Shown one piece after another: positions 16,728 to 24,374 of a DNA stretch of 64,000 bases. Positions within the stretch are counted from its first letter, which is position 1. Each line of letters begins with the position of its first letter. The translations under genes and the position numbers were made by a program. The DNA comes from JBBRHQ01 sp963840235. GTDB lineage: Bacteria; Actinomycetota; Thermoleophilia; Solirubrobacterales; 70-9. The stretch spans positions 122,479 to 186,478 of the forward strand of contig CAWIYC010000006.1 in NCBI GenBank assembly GCA_963840235.1, in the 5' to 3' direction. The notes under the pieces were generated by a model. That model had not been told where the DNA came from. It was given only the letters and a program-made list of their open reading frames with translations, and searched no databases.

Positions 16728-18766
16728 TGAGAGACCAGACCAGAGAACGCAAGGAGGGAAGCGGGGAGGCGCCGACGCTGCTCTCCGCGATCGACTCCCC
16801 AGCCGACCTGCACGGGCTCGACGACGCCCAGTTGCAGCAGGTCGCACAGGAGATGCGCACGTACATCATCGACACAATCGGTGAGATCGGCGGCCATTTC
16901 GGCGCAAACCTGGGCACCTGCGAGCTCTCCGTCGCGCTCCACAGCATGCTCGACTCCCCGCGCGACAAGATCCTCTGGGACGTCGGCCACCAGGCCTATC
17001 CGCACAAGATCCTCACCGGCCGACGCGACCAGCTTCCGACGATCCGCCAGTACAAGGGACTGGCGCCCTTCTGCTCGATCTTCGAGTCCGAGCACGACAT
17101 CATGGGGGCCGGCCACGCCTCGACCTCGATCGGCTACGCGGTCGGCCTCAAGGAGGCCATGCGCAAGGGCATCGGAGAGGACGGCAAGGTCGTCGCCGTG
17201 ATCGGCGACGGAGCGCTGACCGGAGGCGTCGCCTACGAGGCGCTGCACGCTGCCGGTGGACTGCACTCGCCGATCGTGATCGTCCTCAATGACAATGGCA
17301 TGTCGATCTCACCCAACGTCGGGGCGCTCTCGCGCTATTTCAACCGCGTCCGCCTGAACCCTCGCCTCTACCACGCCCGCGAGGGGGTCGAGGACCGGCT
17401 GACGAAGCTGCCGCTCGGCCTCGGTAGGCGGATCGAGAGACTCGGGCCCGAGATCAAGTCCGCGATCAAGGCGTACTGGGCCCCGGGGCTGCTTTTCGAG
17501 GAGCTCGACCTCGCCTACGTAGGCGTCATCGATGGCCATGACGTCGCCGACCTGCGCGAAGCCCTGCGGGAGGCGTTCGAGGCCGATCGGCCGGTGGTCG
17601 TCCACATCCAGACGGTCAAGGGCAAGGGCTTCGCCGCGGCGGAGGAGGGTGGTCTCGAGGGAATGGAGAAGTGGCACGCGGCGAAGCCGAAGAGCATCGT
17701 CGACGGTGCTCCGGCGCCGAAGCCGAAGACGGTGGCGGTGAAGGAGTCAGACTCGCCTGAGTCGATCGCCCCTGAGAGGCTGGAGAGGCCGACCCCGGCG
17801 AGCGCCCCGCCCCAGTACACCCAGGTGTTCGCCGACGCGATTGTGGCCGAGGCGAAGCGCGATCCGAAGGTGATCGGGATAACCGCGGCGATGGCGGGGG
17901 GGACCGGGCTTCAGAAGCTCGCCGACGAGGTCCCGGATCAGTACTACGACGTCGGCATCGCCGAGCAGAACGCGGTCCTGCTGGCGTCGGGCCTGGCCCT
18001 CCAGGGGGCCAAGCCCGTTTGCGCCATCTACTCGACCTTCCTCCAGCGCGCCTACGACCAGATCATCCACGACGTCGCTCTGCAGAGCCTCGACGTCACC
18101 TTCGTCATGGACCGCGCCGGCCTGGTCGGCGACGACGGGCCCACCCACCACGGCGCCTTTGACGTCTCCTACTTCCGCCCGATCCCCAACGTCGTCATCA
18201 TGGCCCCCCGCGACGAGGCCATGCTGGTGCACATGTTGCGGACCGCGATCGCCCACGAGGGTCCGGCCGCGCTTCGCTACCCCCGGGGCGCGGCTGAGGG
18301 GACCGCGATCCCCGACCAGGCCGAGCTGCTGCCCCTCGGCACCGGCGAGCTGCTGGCCGAGGGCCAGAGGGTGGCGCTGCTCGGTTATGGGTACGGCGTC
18401 CAGGTGGCCCTCGACGCGGCCCGGATCCTCGGCGAGCACGACCTGGCGGTCACCGTCGCCGACGCCCGCTTCGTCAAGCCACTCGACACCGAGCTTGTCC
18501 ACCGCCTCGCGCGGGAGCACGAGCTGCTGGTGACGGTCGAGGAGAACGTCCTCCCCGGCGGATTCGGCTCCGCCGTCCTCGAGCAGCTCGAGGACGCGCT
18601 CGGCGCCTCCGGGTCGCGGGCGAGGGTGACCCGGATCGGGCTGCCCGACCGTTACGTCACTCACGGCAAACCGGCGCTTCTGCGCGAGGAGGTCGGGCTC
18701 ACCGGCGACTCGGTCGCCGAGAGGGTCCTGGCCGAGCTGCGCTCCCCGCAGCCGGCGCTCGACTGA
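16724..18766 (+). CDS. dxs: 1-deoxy-D-xylulose-5-phosphate synthase
   Basis: A 680-residue thiamine-diphosphate enzyme that joins pyruvate and glyceraldehyde-3-phosphate, the first step of the MEP isoprenoid pathway. Seen in order: GGHFGANLGTCELSVALH, DVGHQAYPHKILTGR (His at the active site), GAGHASTSIGYAVGLKEA, the ThDP-Mg2+ motif GDGALTGGVAYEAL with NDNGMSIS, and in the pyrimidine domain DVGIAEQNAV plus the DRAGLVGDDGPTHHGAFD loop. About 75 residues after residue 320 form a variable linker rich in Pro/Ala/Lys. The transcript probably ends near repeat copy C. Confidence 0.97.
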   Translation: MMRDQTRERKEGSGEAPTLLSAIDSPADLHGLDDAQLQQVAQEMRTYIIDTIGEIGGHFGANLGTCELSVALHSMLDSPRDKILWDVGHQAYPHKILTGRRDQLPTIRQYKGLAPFCSIFESEHDIMGAGHASTSIGYAVGLKEAMRKGIGEDGKVVAVIGDGALTGGVAYEALHAAGGLHSPIVIVLNDNGMSISPNVGALSRYFNRVRLNPRLYHAREGVEDRLTKLPLGLGRRIERLGPEIKSAIKAYWAPGLLFEELDLAYVGVIDGHDVADLREALREAFEADRPVVVHIQTVKGKGFAAAEEGGLEGMEKWHAAKPKSIVDGAPAPKPKTVAVKESDSPESIAPERLERPTPASAPPQYTQVFADAIVAEAKRDPKVIGITAAMAGGTGLQKLADEVPDQYYDVGIAEQNAVLLASGLALQGAKPVCAIYSTFLQRAYDQIIHDVALQSLDVTFVMDRAGLVGDDGPTHHGAFDVSYFRPIPNVVIMAPRDEAMLVHMLRTAIAHEGPAALRYPRGAAEGTAIPDQAELLPLGTGELLAEGQRVALLGYGYGVQVALDAARILGEHDLAVTVADARFVKPLDTELVHRLAREHELLVTVEENVLPGGFGSAVLEQLEDALGASGSRARVTRIGLPDRYVTHGKPALLREEVGLTGDSVAERVLAELRSPQPALD

Positions 18767-18813
18767 CCCCCGCGGCCCCCTGGGCCCAGGAGAATGCGCC
18801 GGCCCGGCCCAGG

Positions 18814-18864
18814 GCCGAGAGTGAAGTTTCCTCTCATGGTGAGAGGAAATTGAAGTCTCGCGAG
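18814..18864 (+). repeat. Dispersed palindromic repeat, copy C
   Basis: GCCGAGAGTGAAG arm, then TTTCCTCTCA-TGG-TGAGAGGAAA (18827-18849, a perfect 10-bp hairpin), then a TTGAAGTCTCGCG arm. It lies between the convergent ends of dxs and the SnoaL-like gene and could act as a bidirectional terminator. Confidence 0.78.
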
Positions 18865-18882
18865 CGGCGCCGGGGTTGGGGC

Positions 18883-19281
18883 CTACTCCGGGGTCCTGCT
18901 TGCCGCCAAGGCTTCGGCCGGGTCGGAGTAGAAGCGCGCGTAGACGATCTTTCCCTGCTGCAGGATCCCGACGACTCCGAGCGGCACATCGAGGTCCATG
19001 CCGCTGGCCCGTCCCCGCGCCCTTATCCGGCCTGAGGCCACCATCCGCTCCCCGGTGTCGCGGATCTCGTCGACCTCGAAGCGCACCTCTTCCCACTCGG
19101 CAGCCATCTCCTCGATGAAGCGGCGCAGCCCGTCGTGACCGCGGTATGCACCGCCCTCCAGCTCGGCCCGCAATGGGTGGAAGACTCCCTGCTCGTCCCA
19201 GGCGCTGATCCAGGCGTCGGAGTCACCCCGGTTCCAGGCGTCGAAGGCTGCGCGCACGATCTCGACGTTCTCCTCCGACAT
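18883..19281 (-). CDS. NTF2/SnoaL-like protein (MSEENVE type)
   Basis: A 132-residue alpha+beta protein. MSEENVEIVRAAFDAWNRGD is the family opening, followed by a predicted cone-fold strand set (GGAYRGHDGLRRFIEEMAAEW, VRFEVDEIRDTGERMVASGR). Proteins of this fold serve as small-molecule isomerases, hydrolases, cyclases or binding proteins; no specific catalytic set can be assigned. It is a core-region relative of the array at 53-58 kb and shares its promoter arrangement (GATACT eight bases before ATG). Confidence 0.85.
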   Translation of the reverse strand: MSEENVEIVRAAFDAWNRGDSDAWISAWDEQGVFHPLRAELEGGAYRGHDGLRRFIEEMAAEWEEVRFEVDEIRDTGERMVASGRIRARGRASGMDLDVPLGVVGILQQGKIVYARFYSDPAEALAASRTPE

Positions 19282-19289
19282 CGCTCAGC

Positions 19290-19295
19290 AGTATC
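19290..19295 (-). promoter_or_regulatory. GATACT -10 box, probable leaderless start
   Basis: On the minus strand GATACT, eight bases, then ATG. The same GATACT-spacer-ATG layout precedes the MSQENVE genes at 53630, 54133 and 57048. Confidence 0.45.
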
Positions 19296-19367
19296 CGCCT
19301 CCGGATGCGGACTGGCAAATCTGCGAATTGCCATTTGAGCCTGCGGTCAACCAGGGAGAATCACGCC

Positions 19368-20477
19368 GTGGAGATCGACTTCGAAGCGGAGGGGTTGCTG
19401 GAGGGCACGAGCGGGAGGGCGCGGGACGGGCGTCGCCGGCTGCTGGAGGAGCTCGCCGCCGATGGCGCCACGCTCGATGAGCTCCGGCGGGCCGTTGTCG
19501 AAGACCGCCTGGCGCTGCTGCCGGTCGAGCGGCTGATCGGCGGCGTCGGCCCCCGGTACACGGCCGCCGAGGTCACCGACATTTCGGATCTCGATTCCGG
19601 GGGGCTGCGGTTCCTGCGCCAGGCGATCGGGCTCCCGGCGCCGGGGGAGGGTGAGGTCGCCTACACCGAGGCCGACCTCGAGGCCGCCCGGCGGGTGAGG
19701 GCGATGATGGACGCGGGTCTGCCGATCGACGAGCTGCTCGAGGTAACGAGGACGATGGCCTTAGCCATGTCCCAGATAGCGGCCGCGGGCCGGGCCGCGG
19801 TCGGCTCTGTGGTGCTGCGCCCTGGCGACACCGAGCTCGATGTGGCGCACCGTTACCGCGAGGCGGCACTGAAGCTGGCGCCGATGATGGGGCCGACGCT
19901 CGAGTACATGTTCGACGTCCATCTGCTCGAACAGATCCGCAGTGACGTTCTCGGGAGCTCGGAGATCAGCGCCGGCAGGCCGGCGGGTTCGGAGGAAATG
20001 GCCATCTGCTTCGCGGATCTGGTCGGCTTCACCCGCTTCGGGGAGCGGCTAGACCCCGAGGATCTCGGGGCGCTGGTGGGCCGGCTGGGCGAGCTCGCCG
20101 GCGAGGTTGCGGTGGCTCCGGTCCGCCTGGTGAAGATGGTTGGGGACGCCGCGATGCTGGTCTCCTCCGACACCGCCGCACTTGTGGGGGCTGCCTTGGC
20201 GCTGGTCGACTCCGCCGAGCGCGAGCCCCGCGACTTCCCGCAGCTCCACGCCGGCGTCGCCCGCGGCACTGCGGTCCCGCGAGCCGGCGACTGGTACGGG
20301 GGCCCGGTCAACCTCGCCAGCAGGATCACCGCGATCGCCTATCCGAGTGCCGTCCTCGCCAGCGAGGAGGCGCGGGAGGCCGCCGGCGAGGGGTTCCTCT
20401 GGTCGGCGGCGGGGTCCAGGCGGCTGAAGGGGATCGGGCGGTCGGTCAACCTCTACCGGGCCCGTCGCCGAGAGTGA
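19368..20477 (+). CDS. Class III adenylate/guanylate cyclase with N-terminal regulatory domain
   Basis: A 369-residue cyclase. An N-terminal helical domain (about 1-190) resembles the regulatory domain of mycobacterial soluble cyclases such as Rv1264. The catalytic domain starts at MAICFADLVGFTRFGERL, holding the first metal-binding Asp. VRLVKMVGDAAML has the second Asp and the substrate-selecting Lys, and GDWYGGPVNLASRITAIA carries the Asp plus the transition-state Asn and Arg. All catalytic residues for an active adenylate cyclase appear present. The GTG at 19368 has AGGGAGA upstream; the frame opens earlier without a good site. Its stop codon lies within repeat copy E. Confidence 0.9.
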   Translation: MEIDFEAEGLLEGTSGRARDGRRRLLEELAADGATLDELRRAVVEDRLALLPVERLIGGVGPRYTAAEVTDISDLDSGGLRFLRQAIGLPAPGEGEVAYTEADLEAARRVRAMMDAGLPIDELLEVTRTMALAMSQIAAAGRAAVGSVVLRPGDTELDVAHRYREAALKLAPMMGPTLEYMFDVHLLEQIRSDVLGSSEISAGRPAGSEEMAICFADLVGFTRFGERLDPEDLGALVGRLGELAGEVAVAPVRLVKMVGDAAMLVSSDTAALVGAALALVDSAEREPRDFPQLHAGVARGTAVPRAGDWYGGPVNLASRITAIAYPSAVLASEEAREAAGEGFLWSAAGSRRLKGIGRSVNLYRARRRE

Positions 20478-20490
20478 TGAAGTCTCGCGG
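20467..20490 (+). repeat. Dispersed palindromic repeat, core-less copy E
   Basis: GCCGAGAGTGAT joined directly to GAAGTCTCGCGG: the two outer arms of the family without the central hairpin. It supplies the stop codon of the cyclase gene. Confidence 0.55.
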
Positions 20491-20523
20491 GCGGGGCCCG
20501 CGTTGCTGGGGCGATCAAGAACT

Positions 20524-20551
20524 GGCGCCCCGCCTGGGAGGGCGGGGCGCC
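20524..20551 (+). terminator. Hairpin terminator after the cyclase gene
   Basis: GGCGCCCCGCC and its exact complement make an 11-bp stem with a six-base loop, 46 bases after the cyclase stop. It also lies beyond the end of the opposite-strand membrane protein. Confidence 0.7.
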
Positions 20552-20619
20552 GGGTACTACAGGGAGGAGAGATATTCATCTCTATATATGTGGATCTGTG
20601 GGAGGTAGGTGGGTCCTCT

Positions 20620-20979
20620 TCATGCACCGCGGGCGCTGAACCGCGTCAATGCGGTCAGTGCCATATGGGCGGCGCCGAACCCGACCAGAAAAGCTGTTGC
20701 GATCGCCTCGCCGGTGACGATGCCGACGGCAAGGCCGGTGAGGATCGTGACCGCGGCGATCGCGTAGTCGAAGCCGACGTGGGCGCTCAGCGGGATTGTC
20801 CGCCGCTCGCTCGCGGCCGAGATGGCCAGGGTCATCATCAGCATCCCGAGAACCAGCGTGATCGCGCCGCTGAGGGGGCCGAAGCCGAGTACGAAGGGCG
20901 CGATCATCAGCAGCGGGGCAGCGAGAAGCTCGATGACCGTGTGAGCCGTGATCGGAATGTGAATTGGTCTGGCGCTCAT
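20620..20979 (-). CDS. Small integral membrane protein
   Basis: 119 residues with about four hydrophobic segments: VIELLAAPLLMIAPFVLGF, ITLVLGMLMMTLAISA, FDYAIAAVTILTGLAVGIV and AIATAFLVGFGAAHMALTAL. The short loops are consistent with an inner-membrane four-helix protein. The pattern recalls SPW-repeat-like actinobacterial membrane proteins, but a clear SPW motif is absent, so no name is given. It is convergent with the cyclase and divergent from tlyA. Confidence 0.7.
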   Translation of the reverse strand: MSARPIHIPITAHTVIELLAAPLLMIAPFVLGFGPLSGAITLVLGMLMMTLAISAASERRTIPLSAHVGFDYAIAAVTILTGLAVGIVTGEAIATAFLVGFGAAHMALTALTRFSARGA

Positions 20980-21069
20980 GACTGATCCTCAGAATACGAA
21001 CATACGTGCGATTCGTGTGTGAGCGAGGTCACAGAAGGCAGGCGCCCACGGGGCGATCGTCGGTGGCGT

Positions 21070-21075
21070 TACCGT
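21070..21075 (+). promoter_or_regulatory. TACCGT -10 box of tlyA, probable leaderless start
   Basis: TACCGT ends seven bases before the tlyA GTG at 21083, with no ribosome site in between. Confidence 0.4.
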
Positions 21076-21082
21076 TCCACTG

Positions 21083-21868
21083 GTGAAGAAGCTGCGGATC
21101 GACTCTGCCCTGGCCGAGCGCGGGCTGTTCCCGTCACGAACGGCGGCGGCAGGGGCCGTGCGGGCCGGCGAGGTCAGGATCGGCGCCGACGGTCCGATAG
21201 CCCTGAAGCCGAGCGAGCTGGTCGGCCCCGACGCGGACCTGATCGTCGCCGAGCGCCCCCGCTTCGTCTCCCGCGGCGGGGTCAAGCTGTGCAATGCCCT
21301 CGACACCCTCGGGCTCGACGTCGGCGGACTCGACTGCCTCGACGTCGGGGCCTCGACCGGTGGCTTCACCGACTGCCTGCTTCAGCGCGGCGCCGAGCAC
21401 GTGGTCGCCCTCGACGTCGCCCACGGCCAGCTCGAACTCGGCCTGCGGGGAGACCCGAGGGTGACCGTGATCGAGCGCCAGAACGCCCGCGAGCTCGACC
21501 CCGGCCTGCTGCCGTTTGCCCCGCAGCTCACCGTCGTAGACGTCTCCTTCATCTCGCTGGTCAAGGTCCTGCCCGCCCTCAGCGCCTGTACGGCGCCGGA
21601 GGGGGAGATCCTGGCGATGGTCAAGCCCCAGTTCGAGCTCGGCCGCGAGCGGGTCGGTCGCGGCGGTGTGGTCAGGTCGGCAGCCGACCGCCGCGACGCG
21701 GTCCGCGCCGTCGCCGCCTGCGTCGGCGACCTCGGCCTGCGGGTCGGCGGCCTCGCCTCCTCAGGCCTGCCCGGGCCCAAGGGCAACCTCGAGACGTTCC
21801 TCTGGTGCGGCGCCGCCGTCCCGCCTCTCGTCGACTTCGAGTCCGCCCTCGGCGAGGTCGAGCCGTGA
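21083..21868 (+). CDS. tlyA: TlyA-family rRNA (cytidine-2'-O)-methyltransferase
   Basis: A 261-residue protein with an N-terminal S4 RNA-binding domain (RIDSALAERGLFPSRTAAAGAVRAGEV) and an FtsJ-like methyltransferase domain. FVSRGGVKLCNAL is the linker motif, and CLDVGASTGGFTDCLLQRGA is the SAM-binding loop. DVSFISL and VKPQFELGRERVG carry the later catalytic-region motifs (KDKE-type). In mycobacteria TlyA methylates both ribosomal subunits and its loss gives capreomycin resistance. GTG start behind a TACCGT box; the stop overlaps nadK by GTGA. Confidence 0.92.
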   Translation: MKKLRIDSALAERGLFPSRTAAAGAVRAGEVRIGADGPIALKPSELVGPDADLIVAERPRFVSRGGVKLCNALDTLGLDVGGLDCLDVGASTGGFTDCLLQRGAEHVVALDVAHGQLELGLRGDPRVTVIERQNARELDPGLLPFAPQLTVVDVSFISLVKVLPALSACTAPEGEILAMVKPQFELGRERVGRGGVVRSAADRRDAVRAVAACVGDLGLRVGGLASSGLPGPKGNLETFLWCGAAVPPLVDFESALGEVEP

Positions 21869-22743
21869 GCGGCCCGGAGCCCGGCGCGGCGAGACCCCCG
21901 CGGACCGTCGTCCTGGTCACCCACTCGCATCCTGACGCGACCTCCTCGGCCGTTGCCGGGGCGATCGCGGCGGCGGGCGAGGCCGGAGTCGAGCTGGTCG
22001 GAACCCGGGAGGAGACCGAAAAACACGGGTCGGCGGCAGAGGGGCTGACGGTCGCCGGCGAGCTGCCCGCGCGCCCCGACCTCTGCCTCGTCCTCGGCGG
22101 CGACGGGTCGATCCTCTGGGCTCTTCGCCATTACGCCCGCAGTGGCGTCCCGGTCTTCGGCGTCAACTTCGGCACCGTCGGCTTCCTCGCCGCAGTCGAG
22201 CGCGACGAGGTCGGAGAGGGGCTGCGGCAGGCATTCGCCGGATCCTACGAGGCGATCGAGCTGCCCGGCCTCGTGGTGGACGCCCCCGATGGCGGGACGA
22301 CGGCGCTCAACGACGTCACCTTCAGCCGGCGACCGCACTCCCGCCTGGCGGAGCTCAGCTACGCGATCGCCGGCGAGGAGGTCGGGAACGTCCGCTGCGA
22401 TGGCCTCGTCGTGGCCACCCCGGCCGGGTCCACCGGCTACAACCTCGCCAACAGCGGCCCGATCCTGGCCTGGGGGGTGGAGGGCTACGTGGTCAGCTAT
22501 ATCGCCCCGCACTCGCTCACCGCCCGGGCCCTGGTGGTGGCGCCGGGCGATGTGCTGCGGGTCGGCAACGAGACCGGCCGCGACCCGGTGGACATCGCCG
22601 TCGATGGCGAGCCGGTGGCCGAGCTTGCCCCCGGAGCGCAGTCCGAGGTGCGCTTCAGCAATGGGGCCGGCACCCTGGCGCAGATCCCGGGATCGAGCTT
22701 CTACCACCGCATCCGCGAGAAGTTCGGGCACCTGGCGGTCTGA
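21865..22743 (+). CDS. nadK: NAD kinase
   Basis: A 292-residue ATP-NAD kinase making NADP. VLGGDGSILWALRHYA holds the GGDG motif, GVNFGTVGFLA the NE/D-type loop, ALNDVTF the NE/ND motif (here LND), and DGLVVATPAGSTGYNLANSGP the conserved glycine-rich segment. The frame is open upstream over tlyA, but homology begins near TVVLVTHSHPDATS and the GTG at 21865 overlaps the tlyA stop. The tlyA-nadK-recN-steA order is typical of actinobacteria; here an MFS gene is inserted between nadK and recN. Confidence 0.94.
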   Translation: MSGPEPGAARPPRTVVLVTHSHPDATSSAVAGAIAAAGEAGVELVGTREETEKHGSAAEGLTVAGELPARPDLCLVLGGDGSILWALRHYARSGVPVFGVNFGTVGFLAAVERDEVGEGLRQAFAGSYEAIELPGLVVDAPDGGTTALNDVTFSRRPHSRLAELSYAIAGEEVGNVRCDGLVVATPAGSTGYNLANSGPILAWGVEGYVVSYIAPHSLTARALVVAPGDVLRVGNETGRDPVDIAVDGEPVAELAPGAQSEVRFSNGAGTLAQIPGSSFYHRIREKFGHLAV

Positions 22744-22795
22744 TCCAGTGGAGGCGGGGTTCATGCGCGGGGAGCAACGGAAACCGGCGGTCTGA

Positions 22796-24328
22796 ATGGA
22801 GCGCAAGTGGTGGACACTGCTGCTGATCTCGATCGCGACGTTCATGTTGCTGCTCGACATCACCGTCGTCAACGTCGCCCTGCCCGACATCCAGCGGGAC
22901 CTGGGGGCGAGCCTCTCGAGCCTGCAGTGGGTGGTTGACGCCTACTCGTTGACCCTGGCGGCGTTCCTGCTGACCGCCGGGTCGCTCGGCGACCGCCTTG
23001 GCCGGCGACGGGTCTTCTCCCTGGGGTTTGGCATCTTCACCTTCGCCTCGTTCCTCTGTGGCATAGCCGGCGACCCGACCCTGCTAAATCTCGCCCGCGG
23101 CCTCCAGGGCGTTGGCGGCGCGGCGATGTTCGCGACCTCGCTGGCGCTGATCGCCCAGGAGTTCCACGGTCCCGACCGCGCCACCGCATTTGGGGTCTGG
23201 GGGGCGACGATCGGCGGCGCGGTCGCGATCGGGCCGCTGGTCGGCGGTCTGATCACCGAGAACTTCGGCTGGGAGTGGATCTTCTTCGTCAACATCCCGA
23301 TCGGGGTGGTCGCGATCGCGCTGGTCGAGCGCCGCCTAGCGAACGTCGCCGCCCAGGACCCGGAGCCGATCGACATCCCCGGCCTCGTCACCTTCTCGCT
23401 CTCGCTGTTCCTGCTGATCTTCGGCCTCATCCGCGGCAACCCCGAAGGCTGGGGCAGCCCACTGATCCTCGCCTGTCTGATCGGCGCGGCCGCCCTCCTG
23501 GCTGCCTTCGTCCTGATCGAGCACCGCAGCCTGCACCCGATGCTCGACCTGACCCTGTTCGGAAAGCCGGCCTTCAACGGCGTCTCCGCCGTCGCCTTCT
23601 GCCTCTCGGCCGGAATGTTCGCGTTGTTCCTCTATCTGACGATCTACCTTCAGGGTGTGCTCGGCTACGAGCCGCTGCAGGCCGGCCTCCGCTTCCTGCC
23701 GTTGAGCGTGCTGTCTTTCGTGGTGGCGCCGATTGCGGCCAGGCTTGGCGAGCGGATTCCGGCTCGGGTCGTCCTCGGCGGCGGCCTGGCGACGGTCGGC
23801 GCCGGCCTGATGCTGATGCGGGGGGTTGGCCCGGACTCCGGATGGACGGCTCTGCTGGCGGGGTTGATGGTCGCCGGAATCGGAATCGGGATCACCAACC
23901 CCGGGATCGGCTCGGCGGCGATCGCGGTGGTGCCGGCGGCCAAGTCGGGGATGGGGTCGGGGATCAACACGACCTTCCGCCAGGTCGGGATCGCGACCGG
24001 GGTCGCCGCGCTCGGCGCGGTCTTCCAGTCCCGGGTGGAAAGCCGGCTGGCCGAGGTGCTGCCGCGGGCTCCGAAGGGCCTCGGCGAGGTCGTCGCCTCC
24101 GGTGGCTCGCAGGCGGCGGCCGGGGTCGTCCCGCCGGGGGCGCGGGCGGGCGTCGTCCATGCCTCGGCGGTCGCCTTCACCAGCGGCCTCAACGAGATCC
24201 TCCTGATCGGGGGGCTTCTCTCCTTCGCCGGCGCCGCCCTCGGCTTCGCCCTCACCCGCTCCCGCGACTTCGTCCCCCAGGGGGCGCCGGCGCCTGCCGA
24301 GGCGGCGCCGGACCCGGCCCAGGCCTGA
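22796..24328 (+). CDS. MFS drug-efflux transporter, DHA2 (14-TM) type
   Basis: 510 residues with about 14 hydrophobic segments. LDITVVNVALPDIQRDLGAS is the DHA2 motif in the first helix, followed by QWVVDAYSLTLAAFLLTAG and the loop-2/3 motif GSLGDRLGRRRVF. GPLVGGLITENFGWEWIFFVNIP is the antiporter motif C region. Such proton-driven exporters expel drugs or metabolites; the substrate cannot be told. It lies 52 bases after nadK and interrupts the usual nadK-recN neighbourhood. The last 25 residues are Ala/Pro-rich. Confidence 0.9.
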   Translation: MERKWWTLLLISIATFMLLLDITVVNVALPDIQRDLGASLSSLQWVVDAYSLTLAAFLLTAGSLGDRLGRRRVFSLGFGIFTFASFLCGIAGDPTLLNLARGLQGVGGAAMFATSLALIAQEFHGPDRATAFGVWGATIGGAVAIGPLVGGLITENFGWEWIFFVNIPIGVVAIALVERRLANVAAQDPEPIDIPGLVTFSLSLFLLIFGLIRGNPEGWGSPLILACLIGAAALLAAFVLIEHRSLHPMLDLTLFGKPAFNGVSAVAFCLSAGMFALFLYLTIYLQGVLGYEPLQAGLRFLPLSVLSFVVAPIAARLGERIPARVVLGGGLATVGAGLMLMRGVGPDSGWTALLAGLMVAGIGIGITNPGIGSAAIAVVPAAKSGMGSGINTTFRQVGIATGVAALGAVFQSRVESRLAEVLPRAPKGLGEVVASGGSQAAAGVVPPGARAGVVHASAVAFTSGLNEILLIGGLLSFAGAALGFALTRSRDFVPQGAPAPAEAAPDPAQA

Positions 24329-24361
24329 GCGCTCGCGGCCGGGTCGGTCCGCAGTCGCTGC

Positions 24362-24367
24362 TAGACA
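24362..24367 (+). promoter_or_regulatory. TAGACA -10-like box of recN
   Basis: TAGACA ends seven bases before the recN ATG, without a ribosome site. It is a weaker match than the TAGCCT boxes. Confidence 0.3.
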
Positions 24368-24374
24368 GAGCGCG

